Below, piece by piece: positions 5,345 to 12,771 of a DNA stretch of 12,880 bases (position 1 is its first letter; every line of letters starts with the position of its first letter). The notes under the pieces are model-generated. The model searched no databases. It was not told where the DNA came from and was given only the letters and a program-made list of their open reading frames with translations. Made by a program: the position numbers and the translations under genes. The DNA is from CAZOOA01 sp964581355 (GTDB lineage Bacteria > Bacillota > Dethiobacteria > DTU022 > UBA8154): positions 1 through 12,880 of the forward strand of contig CAZOOA010000078.1 of assembly GCA_964581355.1 (NCBI GenBank), in the 5' to 3' direction.

Positions 5345-5349
5345 TCACA

Positions 5350-5392
5350 CTAAAGAATAAAGGCTGCACCAACTTTAAAGTAGTACAGCCTT
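5350..5392 (-). terminator. Terminator of the TAXI-TRAP transport operon
   Basis: On the minus strand AAGGCTGTAC (5392-5383) pairs with GTGCAGCCTT (5369-5360), ten pairs with one G-U, followed by TATTCTTT. The loop contains the palindrome ACTTTAAAGT. It lies about 100 bases beyond the permease stop. Confidence 0.8.
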
Positions 5393-5489
5393 ATCCATGC
5401 ATTTCATAGTTATCAAGATTTGTGAAAAACCTCAATTAAACCAGTTATTAATTGCTGTTGGGATTAATTCATCAGGCTTTTCGTCAAAT

Positions 5490-7433
5490 TTATGCCGCCA
5501 TGCTCTCCTCGGATTTTTTGGCAATTATTTCGATCATAAAGATCCCTCCTACCAGAGCCAGACCAATCAAATCCCACATCAACCTGGTTTCCATGAGCAT
5601 AACCGACCCGGCAAACAAAATGGGACGGTGCCACCAGGGCATAACGCGGACAAAATAGCCCTGCATCGCCGCACCCAGACCAACACAGGCAAAAGCCGCA
5701 GTTGGGAGTGCCAGGGCTATTTCACTTGGGGTGCCAATTAAGAGCAGAGCCGGTCCCGTGATAAAAACCAGCGGAGCGATATACGCCGTGATACCCATTT
5801 TCAACGCTTCCCAGCCGGTTGTTAGCGGGTGAGCCCCGGCCAGCCCCGCAGCGGCGTAGGCCGCCAACCCAACAGGAGGTGTAATGTCCGCATCGGTGCC
5901 AAAGTACAGGATAAACAGGTGGGCCGCCAGCACCGGAGCGCCCAGGTTAACCAAGGCTGGTGCGACCAGGGTGGCCAGAATGATATACTTGGCTGTGGTA
6001 GGAACCCCCATACCCAGGATTAACGAGGCAATTAATGTTAGCGGCAGGGCCCAGAGTAGTTTTCCACCGGAGAGCATTTCAATCAGGGTGGAGAATTTCA
6101 AGCCCAAGCCGGTCATGGTCACCATGCCAATAATGATCCCCGCTACGGCACAAGCTGCCACCACTTCCAGGGATTTCTGGACGCCGTCGATCAAAGCCTG
6201 GATAATATCCTTGGGATACATCCGGGTTTCTTTTTTCACCCAGCTTAACACAATGGTAATAACAATAGCAAAAAAAACGGCACGGGAAGGAGAAAAGCCC
6301 CTGAAGAGCATATAGACAAGCATTACCAGGGGAGCAAAGTAATAAGCTCCCTGCTTCAAAACATCTTTCAGGACGGGCAACTCCTCCTTGGGCAAACCCA
6401 CCAGCCCTTCCTTCAGGGCCCGGAAATGGACCATGAAAAAGCTGGTGAAAAAATAAAGAAAAGCAGGAAAAGCCGCAGCGATCATAATGTCGATATAAGG
6501 ACGGCCCAGCCATTCCGCCATGACAAAGGCTGCCGCCCCCATCACCGGCGGCAGGATTTGCCCTCCTGTGGAGGCATCAGCCTCAACAGCACCTGCAAAA
6601 GCAGGCTTGTAACCCAATCTCTTCATCAACGGGATGGTAAACGTCCCTGTTGTTACCACGTTGGCCGTGGAGCTGCCCGTAATAGAGCCGATAAAGGCGC
6701 TAAACAAAATGGAAGACTTGGCGGGACCTCCAACATAGCGGCCGGTCAAAGCCAGGGAAAGGTCCCGGAAAAAAATCCCTGCGCCGCAGCGGTCCAGGAA
6801 GGCCCCAAAAATAATAAACAGTAAGATAAACCTTGAGGATACACCCAGCGGTATACCAAAAACACCGGCATCTGTAAGGTAGAGGTAAGGAAATATCCGG
6901 GTAAAGGTATAACCGCGATGAGCCAGGATCCCCGGCATCTGCTGGCCAAAATAGGCATAAATTATAAAAGCGATGGCCACGATGACGATCACCCAGCCTA
7001 CAGTGCGGCGTCCGGCTTCAATAACCATAATCACCAGCAAGGCGCCCAGGATAATATCTGCCTGGGTAGGCGCCCCTGCACGGGCAGCTATGGCATCCCA
7101 ATTCATCCAGACGTAAAAACCCAGCACCAGGGTTATGGCGATGCAAAGAGCGTCAACGATTTGTATCCGGTCCGAGGGGGATTTCTTGGTCGCCGGGTAG
7201 TAAATAAAAATAAGGGTGGCCAGGAGCATCCAGTGAATATTTCGGAAAAGAATGGCAAAGGGGGGGCCTGCAATGGCTGTGTAAAGGTGGTAGATGGCTG
7301 TACCTGCTGCCAGTGCTGCTACCAGGTAAAATGCCACACCCTTTAGCTGGCGCTGTTTTCCTTTAAGTGCTTCTTCGAGCTTTGCTTCCTTGGTTTGATC
7401 GATCTTTTTCTCCAGAAAACCCTTAATTGGCAT
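5490..7433 (-). CDS. TRAP transporter permease, fused small and large subunits (4TM/12TM)
   Basis: Inner-membrane part of a TAXI-type TRAP transporter, a secondary Na+- or H+-coupled importer of organic acids that takes its substrate from the binding protein encoded two genes upstream. The 647-residue length fits the fused family. A charged cytoplasmic start (1-31) is followed by about five helices forming the small-subunit (DctQ-like) part, then the large DctM part. Diagnostic blocks are GSITGSSTANVVTTGTFTIP (249-268), GAVEADASTGGQILPPVMGA (281-300) and, near the end, ADITPPVGLAAYAAAGL. The ATG at 7433 has AAGGAG about 10 bases upstream. It is the last gene of the operon and a terminator follows. 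The substrate cannot be read from sequence; known fused TRAP systems carry compounds such as glutamate or C4-dicarboxylates. Confidence 0.95.
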   Translation of the reverse strand: MPIKGFLEKKIDQTKEAKLEEALKGKQRQLKGVAFYLVAALAAGTAIYHLYTAIAGPPFAILFRNIHWMLLATLIFIYYPATKKSPSDRIQIVDALCIAITLVLGFYVWMNWDAIAARAGAPTQADIILGALLVIMVIEAGRRTVGWVIVIVAIAFIIYAYFGQQMPGILAHRGYTFTRIFPYLYLTDAGVFGIPLGVSSRFILLFIIFGAFLDRCGAGIFFRDLSLALTGRYVGGPAKSSILFSAFIGSITGSSTANVVTTGTFTIPLMKRLGYKPAFAGAVEADASTGGQILPPVMGAAAFVMAEWLGRPYIDIMIAAAFPAFLYFFTSFFMVHFRALKEGLVGLPKEELPVLKDVLKQGAYYFAPLVMLVYMLFRGFSPSRAVFFAIVITIVLSWVKKETRMYPKDIIQALIDGVQKSLEVVAACAVAGIIIGMVTMTGLGLKFSTLIEMLSGGKLLWALPLTLIASLILGMGVPTTAKYIILATLVAPALVNLGAPVLAAHLFILYFGTDADITPPVGLAAYAAAGLAGAHPLTTGWEALKMGITAYIAPLVFITGPALLLIGTPSEIALALPTAAFACVGLGAAMQGYFVRVMPWWHRPILFAGSVMLMETRLMWDLIGLALVGGIFMIEIIAKKSEESMAA

Positions 7434-7500
7434 ACACTTCAGCTCCTTCCAGGCCTTCAGAACCCCTGGAGGTGACTCCGAAAGCTTTTATTATTCACTA

Positions 7501-7534
7501 TCTCAAGCCCTGAGACAAATTGTAGGTAATTTGT
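7501..7534. repeat. Inverted repeats just after the DUF1850 stop
   Basis: ACAAATT (7515-7521) and AATTTGT (7528-7534) are a perfect 7-bp inverted repeat with a six-base loop, directly beyond the DUF1850 stop. A smaller one, TCTCA/TGAGA (7501-7515), abuts it. There is no T-run, so a role in mRNA processing or stability within the operon is more likely than termination. Confidence 0.45.
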
Positions 7535-7536
7535 AC

Positions 7537-8067
7537 TTAATCTTCTTCAACTTGAAGGAATAAGCGTGTACCTCCCGGCGCCAGGTCGGATAGCTGCACA
7601 ACTTCTCCGTTCACCTCCAGTTCCTGGGGAACCGTCCTTGCAACTCGTAAAAATAATCTCTCCAACCGTCTCTCATCTTTATAACCGGTAATACGGACGG
7701 TGTCCCCTTCAAACGAAAAATCATAGCCCGACCCATGTTCCAGTCCTGCACCATGCCAGGAATACTGCTCTTCCAGCAGGTACAGATAACCATCATCCCC
7801 CACCTGAAAGATCTGCACTACGGGTGTTCCATCAGAGGAGTGGCGATAACTCAAGGTAACTTCATCACCGGGTGTTACAACAAAATGATGCAAAGAAACG
7901 TCTTTTATGTCATAAATTGCAAGCCGGAAAGACGGATTGGGGTGCTTTCCCGGCAGATAATATGCCAGGAAAGCACCCACCACAATCACTGTAATAAACA
8001 ATATGGATTTCAACAGTCGCTTATGTCTCTGCCTAAGGGGCAAGATTTTCCGTCCCCGAAAAAACAA
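7537..8067 (-). CDS. DUF1850 domain protein, TAXI-TRAP accessory
   Basis: A 176-residue membrane-anchored protein: a basic start (RQRHKRLLK), one transmembrane or signal-anchor segment (about 20-38), then an extracytoplasmic beta-rich domain. The DUF1850 pattern is visible in LSYRHSSDGTPVVQIFQV (72-89) and the following EEQYSWHGAGLEHGSG (99-114). DUF1850 genes are repeatedly found with TAXI-type TRAP permeases, as here, between the binding protein and the permease; their biochemical role is not known, and assembly or docking is a guess. The start is a TTG at 8067 with GGGGG nine bases upstream; there is no ATG anywhere before the membrane segment. It begins 17 bases after the binding-protein stop and ends 103 bases before the permease. 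Confidence 0.85.
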   Translation of the reverse strand: MFFRGRKILPLRQRHKRLLKSILFITVIVVGAFLAYYLPGKHPNPSFRLAIYDIKDVSLHHFVVTPGDEVTLSYRHSSDGTPVVQIFQVGDDGYLYLLEEQYSWHGAGLEHGSGYDFSFEGDTVRITGYKDERRLERLFLRVARTVPQELEVNGEVVQLSDLAPGGTRLFLQVEED

Positions 8068-8084
8068 GCCTTAATACCCCCTGC

Positions 8085-9098
8085 TTAATTCAATTCGTCA
8101 AAGAACTGCTCAGCTCCAGGATGAAGGGGTACCGGTGTCTCTACCGCAAGATCCGGCTGGAAGTTATCTGCAATGGGGTGAATTCCGATCAGTTCTTCAA
8201 TAGAAGCTTCTTCAAAGATGGCCGCCAATAAATCGTAGGCCATATCCTCGCTCATGTCTTCATGCACGACCATGAGGTTTCCAACAGAGAGGGCGCTGAC
8301 ATCTTCCGGTGCATCACGGTAGACTCCACCGGGGATAAACCCTGCTGTAAAGTAGGGGTAATCATCCAGGATGGCATCCATTAAATCATCGTCAATGGGA
8401 ATAAAGCGAATGCTCTTGGTGGCCATGATTTCTTCGATAATCGCTCCCGGCGCGGCAAAGTTATAGAAAACAGCATCAACCAAACCGTCTTTTAAGGCAT
8501 CGGCAGCTTCCGGCTGGGAGTAATTAACCGTGTCAACCTCATCCAGGATTCCGGCTACACCCAGAATAATTTCCGAAGTGACTTCGCAACCGCTTCCCGG
8601 GGCATCCACGGAAACAGTTTTTCCGGCCAGATCTTCGACCGACTGGATATCAGAGTCTTCCGGGACAATCAGGTGCTGGGCAGCGGGATACATGGAAAAG
8701 AGTGTCAATAAAGGCTGGGCATCACCTTCAAAAGGCCCTTCTCCCACATAAGCGTCATAGGCTACGTTAGCCATAGCCATCCCCATCTCTGATTCCATGT
8801 TTCCTACCAAACGGCAGTTCTCAACAGATGCTGCGGTAGATTCGGACTGGGCAAAAACATTATCCACTTTATCAGAGATAACCTTCGCAATACCCGCACC
8901 GAGGGGGAAGTAAACACCACCGGGACTACCGGCACTTACAACAATAAAATCCGGTCCGTCAGCATCGGGAGCTGCCTCATCAGGGGCATCATCAGGGGCA
9001 TCTGCCGGGGGATCGTCGGGGCCGCATCCGGCCATGCCAAAGGCTAACGTAAAAACCAACATCAGGCACAACATTAAAACCAGGCTTTTTCTCATCAT
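8085..9098 (-). CDS. TAXI-family TRAP transporter solute-binding lipoprotein
   Basis: Extracytoplasmic receptor that binds the substrate and hands it to the fused TRAP permease. Residues 1-25 are a signal peptide ending in the lipobox GMAGC (Cys25 becomes lipidated), as expected for a Gram-positive binding protein. Residues 26-50 are a very acidic Asp/Pro/Ala spacer (PDDPPADAPDDAPDEAA). The mature fold begins at DFIVVSAGSPGGVYFPLG, the typical TAXI opening, and includes AGKTVSVDAPGSGCEVTSE and DGLVDAVFYNFAAPG. The total of 337 residues is normal. Two ATGs in tandem (9098, 9095) follow GAGGAGG at 5 and 8 bases; either could be used. It is the first and presumably most expressed gene of the operon. 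The ligand cannot be inferred. Confidence 0.95.
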   Translation of the reverse strand: MMRKSLVLMLCLMLVFTLAFGMAGCGPDDPPADAPDDAPDEAAPDADGPDFIVVSAGSPGGVYFPLGAGIAKVISDKVDNVFAQSESTAASVENCRLVGNMESEMGMAMANVAYDAYVGEGPFEGDAQPLLTLFSMYPAAQHLIVPEDSDIQSVEDLAGKTVSVDAPGSGCEVTSEIILGVAGILDEVDTVNYSQPEAADALKDGLVDAVFYNFAAPGAIIEEIMATKSIRFIPIDDDLMDAILDDYPYFTAGFIPGGVYRDAPEDVSALSVGNLMVVHEDMSEDMAYDLLAAIFEEASIEELIGIHPIADNFQPDLAVETPVPLHPGAEQFFDELN

Positions 9099-9157
9099 GA
9101 AGACCTCCTCTTTTTTTTACTCTAAGTTCAACACAAAAAAGAATACACTATAGTTGC

Positions 9158-9257
9158 TTGAAACCTGGCAGAACATCCCTCCTTTCAATTTGAAATAGAC
9201 TCTCACCAAGTAAGAACTGGTCTCTCAGTCCAACAGTCTGTGATGAGGCCGTTGAAA
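9158..9257. repeat. Cluster of TTGAAA/TTTCAA elements upstream of the TAXI operon, including a palindrome
   Basis: A perfect palindrome TTTCAATTTGAAA lies at 9183-9195. Further TTGAAA copies are at 9158-9163 and 9252-9257, making four half-sites in 100 bases of the operon leader. They may be regulator binding sites, but the sequence is AT-rich and chance is possible. Confidence 0.3.
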
Positions 9258-9316
9258 CAGTAAAACAAGATAATAAAAGGTTTATTCGACAACGAGCTGT
9301 TGATTCCTGCCTTTAC

Positions 9317-9332
9317 AGCAACCAAAGTGCTA
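9317..9332 (-). promoter_or_regulatory. Possible sigma-54 promoter of the TAXI-TRAP operon
   Basis: On the minus strand TAGCAC (9332-9327), five bases, then TTGCT (9321-9317) follow the sigma-54 consensus TGGCAC-N5-TTGCW with the right spacing. One mismatch falls in the normally conserved -24 GG. It lies about 220 bases before the binding-protein start, downstream of the AOR terminator. The rest of the 9099-9460 gap holds no gene; no convincing sigma-A promoter was found. Confidence 0.3.
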
Positions 9333-9363
9333 ATTTTCTTATAAATAAATTCGCCTAAGCACT

Positions 9364-9397
9364 AAAAAGCCCCGGGCATCTTTCACCCGGGACTTTT
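9364..9397. terminator. Terminator of the aldehyde:ferredoxin oxidoreductase gene
   Basis: AAAAG-C-CCCGGG (9365-9376) pairs with CCCGGG-A-CTTTT (9386-9397), one mismatch in the stem. Reading leftward the stem ends in TTTTT. It lies about 65 bases beyond the AOR stop, and separates it from the transport operon. Confidence 0.85.
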
Positions 9398-9460
9398 ACT
9401 TGACCTGTCATTGTCGTGCTTTTTTCGTTGCATGGTAGCAGCTTTTCTGCTAACACTTTG

Positions 9461-11206
9461 CTACTTGAGCACATCCTCCCAGATTTTATCCAATTCTTCA
9501 TCAGGAATATCAAACACCACATTGTGCGGCGGGAGCTTTTCATAGCGCATAAATTCGGGGGGACGATCGTCTTCCTTGGAAAAGCCGGCATTCTTGTTGA
9601 AGAGCAGCTCATCTTTCAGGACTTCCATGCCTAAAGGAGCGACATCTTCAGGCTTCCAGTTCGTGCCCAAAACGGCATTGACTGTTTCCACCATTCCTTC
9701 CATTCCTGCAGGAATGTCCAGGATGGCAAAAGCAATAAAGAGGCAGTAGCCGCTGGCATCGATAAATGCTGTAGTCGCCTGGAAGGCCTTGGAGAGCTCC
9801 ACTTTTCCTTCCGGGGATAGGGGATCAACCTGGCCACCAACAGAAAGGATCTCCGGCGCAATAGTATAACCGGCTGTATGGTCCGCTCCCATGGGGGTGG
9901 TAATATAAGTGACACCGATTCCCTTGACGGCACGGGGTTCGTAGGCGGGCATTCCCTGCCGCTTTACTACGGGCACGCGGGTGGTGCCATAAGCTTTACC
10001 GGTAAACCAGGTGCCATTGCCCAGGATCCGTCCCAGGGGAGTGCCTTTGCGGATTTCATCCATCAACTTAATTGCCGCTTTTCCGTCACCAAAGGGGATT
10101 ACCCCGACATCCATTGCTACACCGATAGTGCAACCGGCTTCAATGGTGTCCAGGCCAATCTCGTTACAGAGGTGAACCAGCATGGCAATATCATCCAGGT
10201 TATCGATACCGCAGTTGGCACCCAGCGCCCAAGTGGATTCATATTCAATTGCGGAGGTCATCTCGGTTCCGTCTTCATTGGGATATACATTGGAACATCG
10301 GATGACACATCCCGGATGGCAGCCGTGTCCCATCATGCCGCCACCGCGTTTTTGCACCGCTTCAGCAATGGCTTCACCGCTGGTTGGTTGAGCACCGGCA
10401 AATTTCCCAGAGCTAAAGTTGTTGGTCGGATAGCCGCCCGCTTCATTTAGAATGTTGACCAGCACAGCAGTACCGAAACTGTTCAGCGCCCCGCCAGGCT
10501 TGGTTACATCGTGGCTGCGCAGGGCCTCCACCATCTTTTTCTGCCCCTGCTTGAAGAGATCCTTATCCTTGATCTCCACTCCGGGAGCACCGTCATCGTC
10601 AATGACCATGGCCTTTAGTCCCTTGCTGCCCAGAACGGCACCCAGGCCGCCTCTTCCAGAGTATCGGCTGGCCCTTCCTTCATTGTCATTGAAGCAGATT
10701 CCAGCCATGCCCATTTTAAAGTCGCCGGCGACACCAATGTTCATGATGCCTACTTTTTCACCATACTTGGCAAACAGCGCTTTGTTAATTTCACTGGTCA
10801 GCTTGTCCTGTAAATCATCTGCAGGGACCAGCTCCGCGCCATCCTTAGTCAACTTTAACAGGTATGCACCATCAGAAGCCATTCCCTCGACAATAATGGC
10901 CTTTACCTGCAGCCGCCCCAGTTTTTGCGCCGTGGGCGTACCGGCATTGGATTCCTTGATCCCGCCGGTGAGCGGTGATTTGCCCCCGACAGAAATTCGA
11001 CCTGAACTGGGTGCTGCAGTTCCCGCCAGGACTCCTGGTGCAATAACTATTTTATTATACGGTCCCAAGGGATGACAGGCAGCCGGCACCTCTTCCCAAA
11101 CAACCTTGGATGTCAATGACCTGCCACCCAACTGAGCATACTTTTCGGGGGCATCTTCTACTGTTACCTTTTTCTCCGTCATGTTTACCCTGTAAACTTT
11201 GCTCAT
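9461..11206 (-). CDS. aor: Aldehyde:ferredoxin oxidoreductase (tungsten-type AOR)
   Basis: Interconverts aldehydes and carboxylic acids with ferredoxin; the enzyme carries a tungsten (or molybdenum) bis-pterin and one 4Fe-4S cluster. At 581 residues it is close to full family length (~600). The N-terminal pterin domain shows LGGRSLTSKVVWEEV (26-40), APSSGRISVGGKSPLTGG (65-82) and a RYSGRGGLGAVLGSKGLKA block (181-199). The cluster ligands appear to be Cys296, Cys300 and Cys304 in HGCHPGCVIRCSN, plus Cys488 in DASGYCLF. IEYESTWALG (320-329) and GADHTAGYT (440-448) supply the active-site Glu and His region. The ATG at 11206 follows AAAGGAGG by six bases. It has its own promoter and terminator. 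Downstream lies the TAXI operon and upstream an alcohol dehydrogenase, consistent with an acid-aldehyde-alcohol path. Confidence 0.93.
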   Translation of the reverse strand: MSKVYRVNMTEKKVTVEDAPEKYAQLGGRSLTSKVVWEEVPAACHPLGPYNKIVIAPGVLAGTAAPSSGRISVGGKSPLTGGIKESNAGTPTAQKLGRLQVKAIIVEGMASDGAYLLKLTKDGAELVPADDLQDKLTSEINKALFAKYGEKVGIMNIGVAGDFKMGMAGICFNDNEGRASRYSGRGGLGAVLGSKGLKAMVIDDDGAPGVEIKDKDLFKQGQKKMVEALRSHDVTKPGGALNSFGTAVLVNILNEAGGYPTNNFSSGKFAGAQPTSGEAIAEAVQKRGGGMMGHGCHPGCVIRCSNVYPNEDGTEMTSAIEYESTWALGANCGIDNLDDIAMLVHLCNEIGLDTIEAGCTIGVAMDVGVIPFGDGKAAIKLMDEIRKGTPLGRILGNGTWFTGKAYGTTRVPVVKRQGMPAYEPRAVKGIGVTYITTPMGADHTAGYTIAPEILSVGGQVDPLSPEGKVELSKAFQATTAFIDASGYCLFIAFAILDIPAGMEGMVETVNAVLGTNWKPEDVAPLGMEVLKDELLFNKNAGFSKEDDRPPEFMRYEKLPPHNVVFDIPDEELDKIWEDVLK

Positions 11207-11256
11207 GTTCTACCTCCTTTAATTAATATATTCATGCTTGGCGGTAAAAGCTTGCC

Positions 11257-11376
11257 TTAATAAATTATAACATACAACACACAACAAGCAAATTTAAAAT
11301 TGCCAAACTGGCCCAATTGAGCAAAAATAGATACTTTTTTACCATCTTTCAAGTTTACTATCCCCCCAAGCAACAT
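11257..11376 (-). CDS. Possible 39-residue leader ORF upstream of AOR
   Basis: An ORF starting MLLGGIVNLKDGKKVSIF and ending FKFACCVLYVIIY. The ATG at 11376 has GAAGGTG seven bases upstream, and a weak TTGTTT-N17-TAAAGT promoter lies just before. The C-terminal part is hydrophobic with a Cys-Cys pair. Its 3' end overlaps the AOR promoter, so it may be a leader or attenuator peptide, or chance. I do not recognise it. Confidence 0.25.
   Translation of the reverse strand: MLLGGIVNLKDGKKVSIFAQLGQFGNFKFACCVLYVIIY
11264..11291 (-). promoter_or_regulatory. Sigma-A-like promoter of the AOR gene
   Basis: On the minus strand TTGCTT (11286-11291) and a perfect TATAAT (11264-11269) are 16 bases apart, giving a ~50-base leader. 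Upstream are a small palindrome GCCAAACTGGC (11302-11312) and a perfect 12-bp palindrome ACTTTATAAAGT (11396-11407); either could be an operator. Confidence 0.5.
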
Positions 11377-11436
11377 CAAGCAGCACCTTCAACCAACTTT
11401 ATAAAGTATGGCTTGGTAAAACAACAAAAAGCTGAC

Positions 11437-11477
11437 TGGAAAAGAAGAAGGTCAGGGAGCAGAGTTCCTGCTCCCTG
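11437..11477 (-). terminator. Terminator of the alcohol dehydrogenase gene
   Basis: On the minus strand CAGGGAGCAG (11477-11468), loop GAACT, and CTGCTCCCTG (11462-11453) make a perfect 10-bp stem followed by the pyrimidine-rich ACCTTCTTCTTTTCC. The T-run is imperfect. It lies about 80 bases beyond the gene's stop. Confidence 0.7.
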
Positions 11478-11526
11478 GGGTGGGGGGAGCCACCTTTTTC
11501 CTTCCAAGCTTTAATCCAAGGCGCAA

Positions 11527-11545
11527 ACTGCCCCGTTCAGGCAGT
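11527..11545. repeat. Small hairpin beyond the alcohol dehydrogenase stop
   Basis: ACTGCC (11527-11532) and GGCAGT (11540-11545) are a perfect 6-bp inverted repeat with a seven-base loop, 12 bases beyond the alcohol dehydrogenase stop codon. It may be a 3' mRNA stabiliser ahead of the larger terminator hairpin. Confidence 0.4.
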
Positions 11546-11556
11546 CTGCCCAGGCG

Positions 11557-12708
11557 CTACATGGCGTTCTTGAAAATACCCTTCACGTCTGCAGCCTTGG
11601 CAACAACCGGGTTGGTAAAGCTGCAGGCATCTTTCATGGCATTTTCTACCATTACATCAAAGTCTTTCTCCTTGACATCCAGCTCTTTCAAGCCGGCAGG
11701 GATGCGGATATCTGCCGAGAGCAATGCAATGGCATCCAGGGCTTTTTCTGCAGCAGCACGGACGGACATACCTTCCACCGGTTCTCCCATAGCAACAGCC
11801 ATATCGACGAAGCGCTGCGGGTTGGAGATAAGGTTGAAACGCTGGACGTGAGGCAGCAGGATGGCGTTGCAGACCCCATGAGGCAGGTCATAAAAGCCGC
11901 CCAGCTGGTGTGCCATAGCATGAACATAGCCCAGGCTGGCATTATTGAACGCCATTCCGGCGAGAAGCTGGGCATAGGTCATGCCGTCGCGGGCTTCAAA
12001 GTTGTCACCGTTGGCTACAGCAGTGCGCAAATACTTGAAGATCAGCTCAATCGCTTTTAAAGCGCAGGCATCGGTAACCGGGGTTGCAATGATGGAAACG
12101 TAGGCTTCTACAGCGTGGGTCAGGGCATCCATTCCTGTGGCAGCAGTCAGGCCCGGAGGCATTTTCATCATGACCATGGGGTCGTTGACAGAGATGTTGG
12201 GGGTTGTCCTCCAGTCAACAATAGCCATCTTTACCTTGGTATCAGTGTTGGTAATAATACAGAAGCGGGTAATTTCACTGGCGGTACCGGATGTGGTATT
12301 CACGGCAATCATGGGAGGCATGGGTTTTTGAGACTGGTTGATGCCTTCAAAATCACGGACATTTCCACCATTACCGGCAACCAGACCAATGCCCTTGGCG
12401 CAGTCGTGAGAGCTTCCGCCTCCGACGGATATAATCATGTTACATCCTTCATTTTTATAAATGTCAAAGCCTTCATGGACATTTTTGTCTGTGGGGTTGG
12501 GCAGTGCGCCGGCGAAAGTTACTGATTCTACTCCTGCTTCTTTCAAGTATCCTTCTACCTCACCGGGAATGCCAACCTTGGGGAGATCGGGGTCGGTTAC
12601 GATCAGCGCTTTTTTTGCTCCCAGTTCTTTTGCCCTGTTTCCTACCTCTTTCACACAACCTGCACCCATCAAGTTTATTGTCGGCATAAAGAATTCCATA
12701 ACACTCAT
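11557..12708 (-). CDS. Iron-containing (type III) alcohol dehydrogenase
   Basis: Cytoplasmic NAD(P)-dependent dehydrogenase that interconverts alcohols and aldehydes with one Fe(II). At 383 residues it is of normal length. The nucleotide-binding GGGSSHDCAKG is at 96-106 and NTTSGTASEIT at 137-147. The four metal ligands fit exactly: Asp194 and His198 in TGMDALTHAVEAY, His263 in GYVHAMAHQLG and His277 in YDLPHGVCNA. The ATG at 12708 follows AAAGGAGG by nine bases. It is upstream of AOR in the same direction, with a terminator between, so the two form a functional neighbourhood rather than a tight operon. In anaerobes such pairs allow ethanol or other alcohol oxidation, or acid reduction to alcohol; direction cannot be told from sequence. 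Confidence 0.95.
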   Translation of the reverse strand: MSVMEFFMPTINLMGAGCVKEVGNRAKELGAKKALIVTDPDLPKVGIPGEVEGYLKEAGVESVTFAGALPNPTDKNVHEGFDIYKNEGCNMIISVGGGSSHDCAKGIGLVAGNGGNVRDFEGINQSQKPMPPMIAVNTTSGTASEITRFCIITNTDTKVKMAIVDWRTTPNISVNDPMVMMKMPPGLTAATGMDALTHAVEAYVSIIATPVTDACALKAIELIFKYLRTAVANGDNFEARDGMTYAQLLAGMAFNNASLGYVHAMAHQLGGFYDLPHGVCNAILLPHVQRFNLISNPQRFVDMAVAMGEPVEGMSVRAAAEKALDAIALLSADIRIPAGLKELDVKEKDFDVMVENAMKDACSFTNPVVAKAADVKGIFKNAM

Positions 12709-12771
12709 TCAAAATTCCTCCTTTGATATTTAAATAGTATTGAAACACCCTGCTATACCCCTAAAACCTGG

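Noticed and set aside
5884..6315. 143-codon plus-strand ORF opposite the TRAP permease
   Set aside because: It is an antisense shadow of a well-supported gene; the minus-strand frame carries clear family motifs.
9117..9176. 19-residue ORF in the TAXI operon leader after AAAGGAGGG
   Set aside because: The Shine-Dalgarno abuts the ATG with only one base between, too close to work, and the peptide has no recognisable features.
9878..11075. Long plus-strand ORFs opposite AOR (190 and 207 codons)
   Set aside because: Antisense shadows produced by the GC-rich codons of AOR; no ribosome binding site or family signature.
12115..12525. 136-codon plus-strand ORF opposite the alcohol dehydrogenase
   Set aside because: Shadow of a gene with all catalytic motifs in place on the minus strand.
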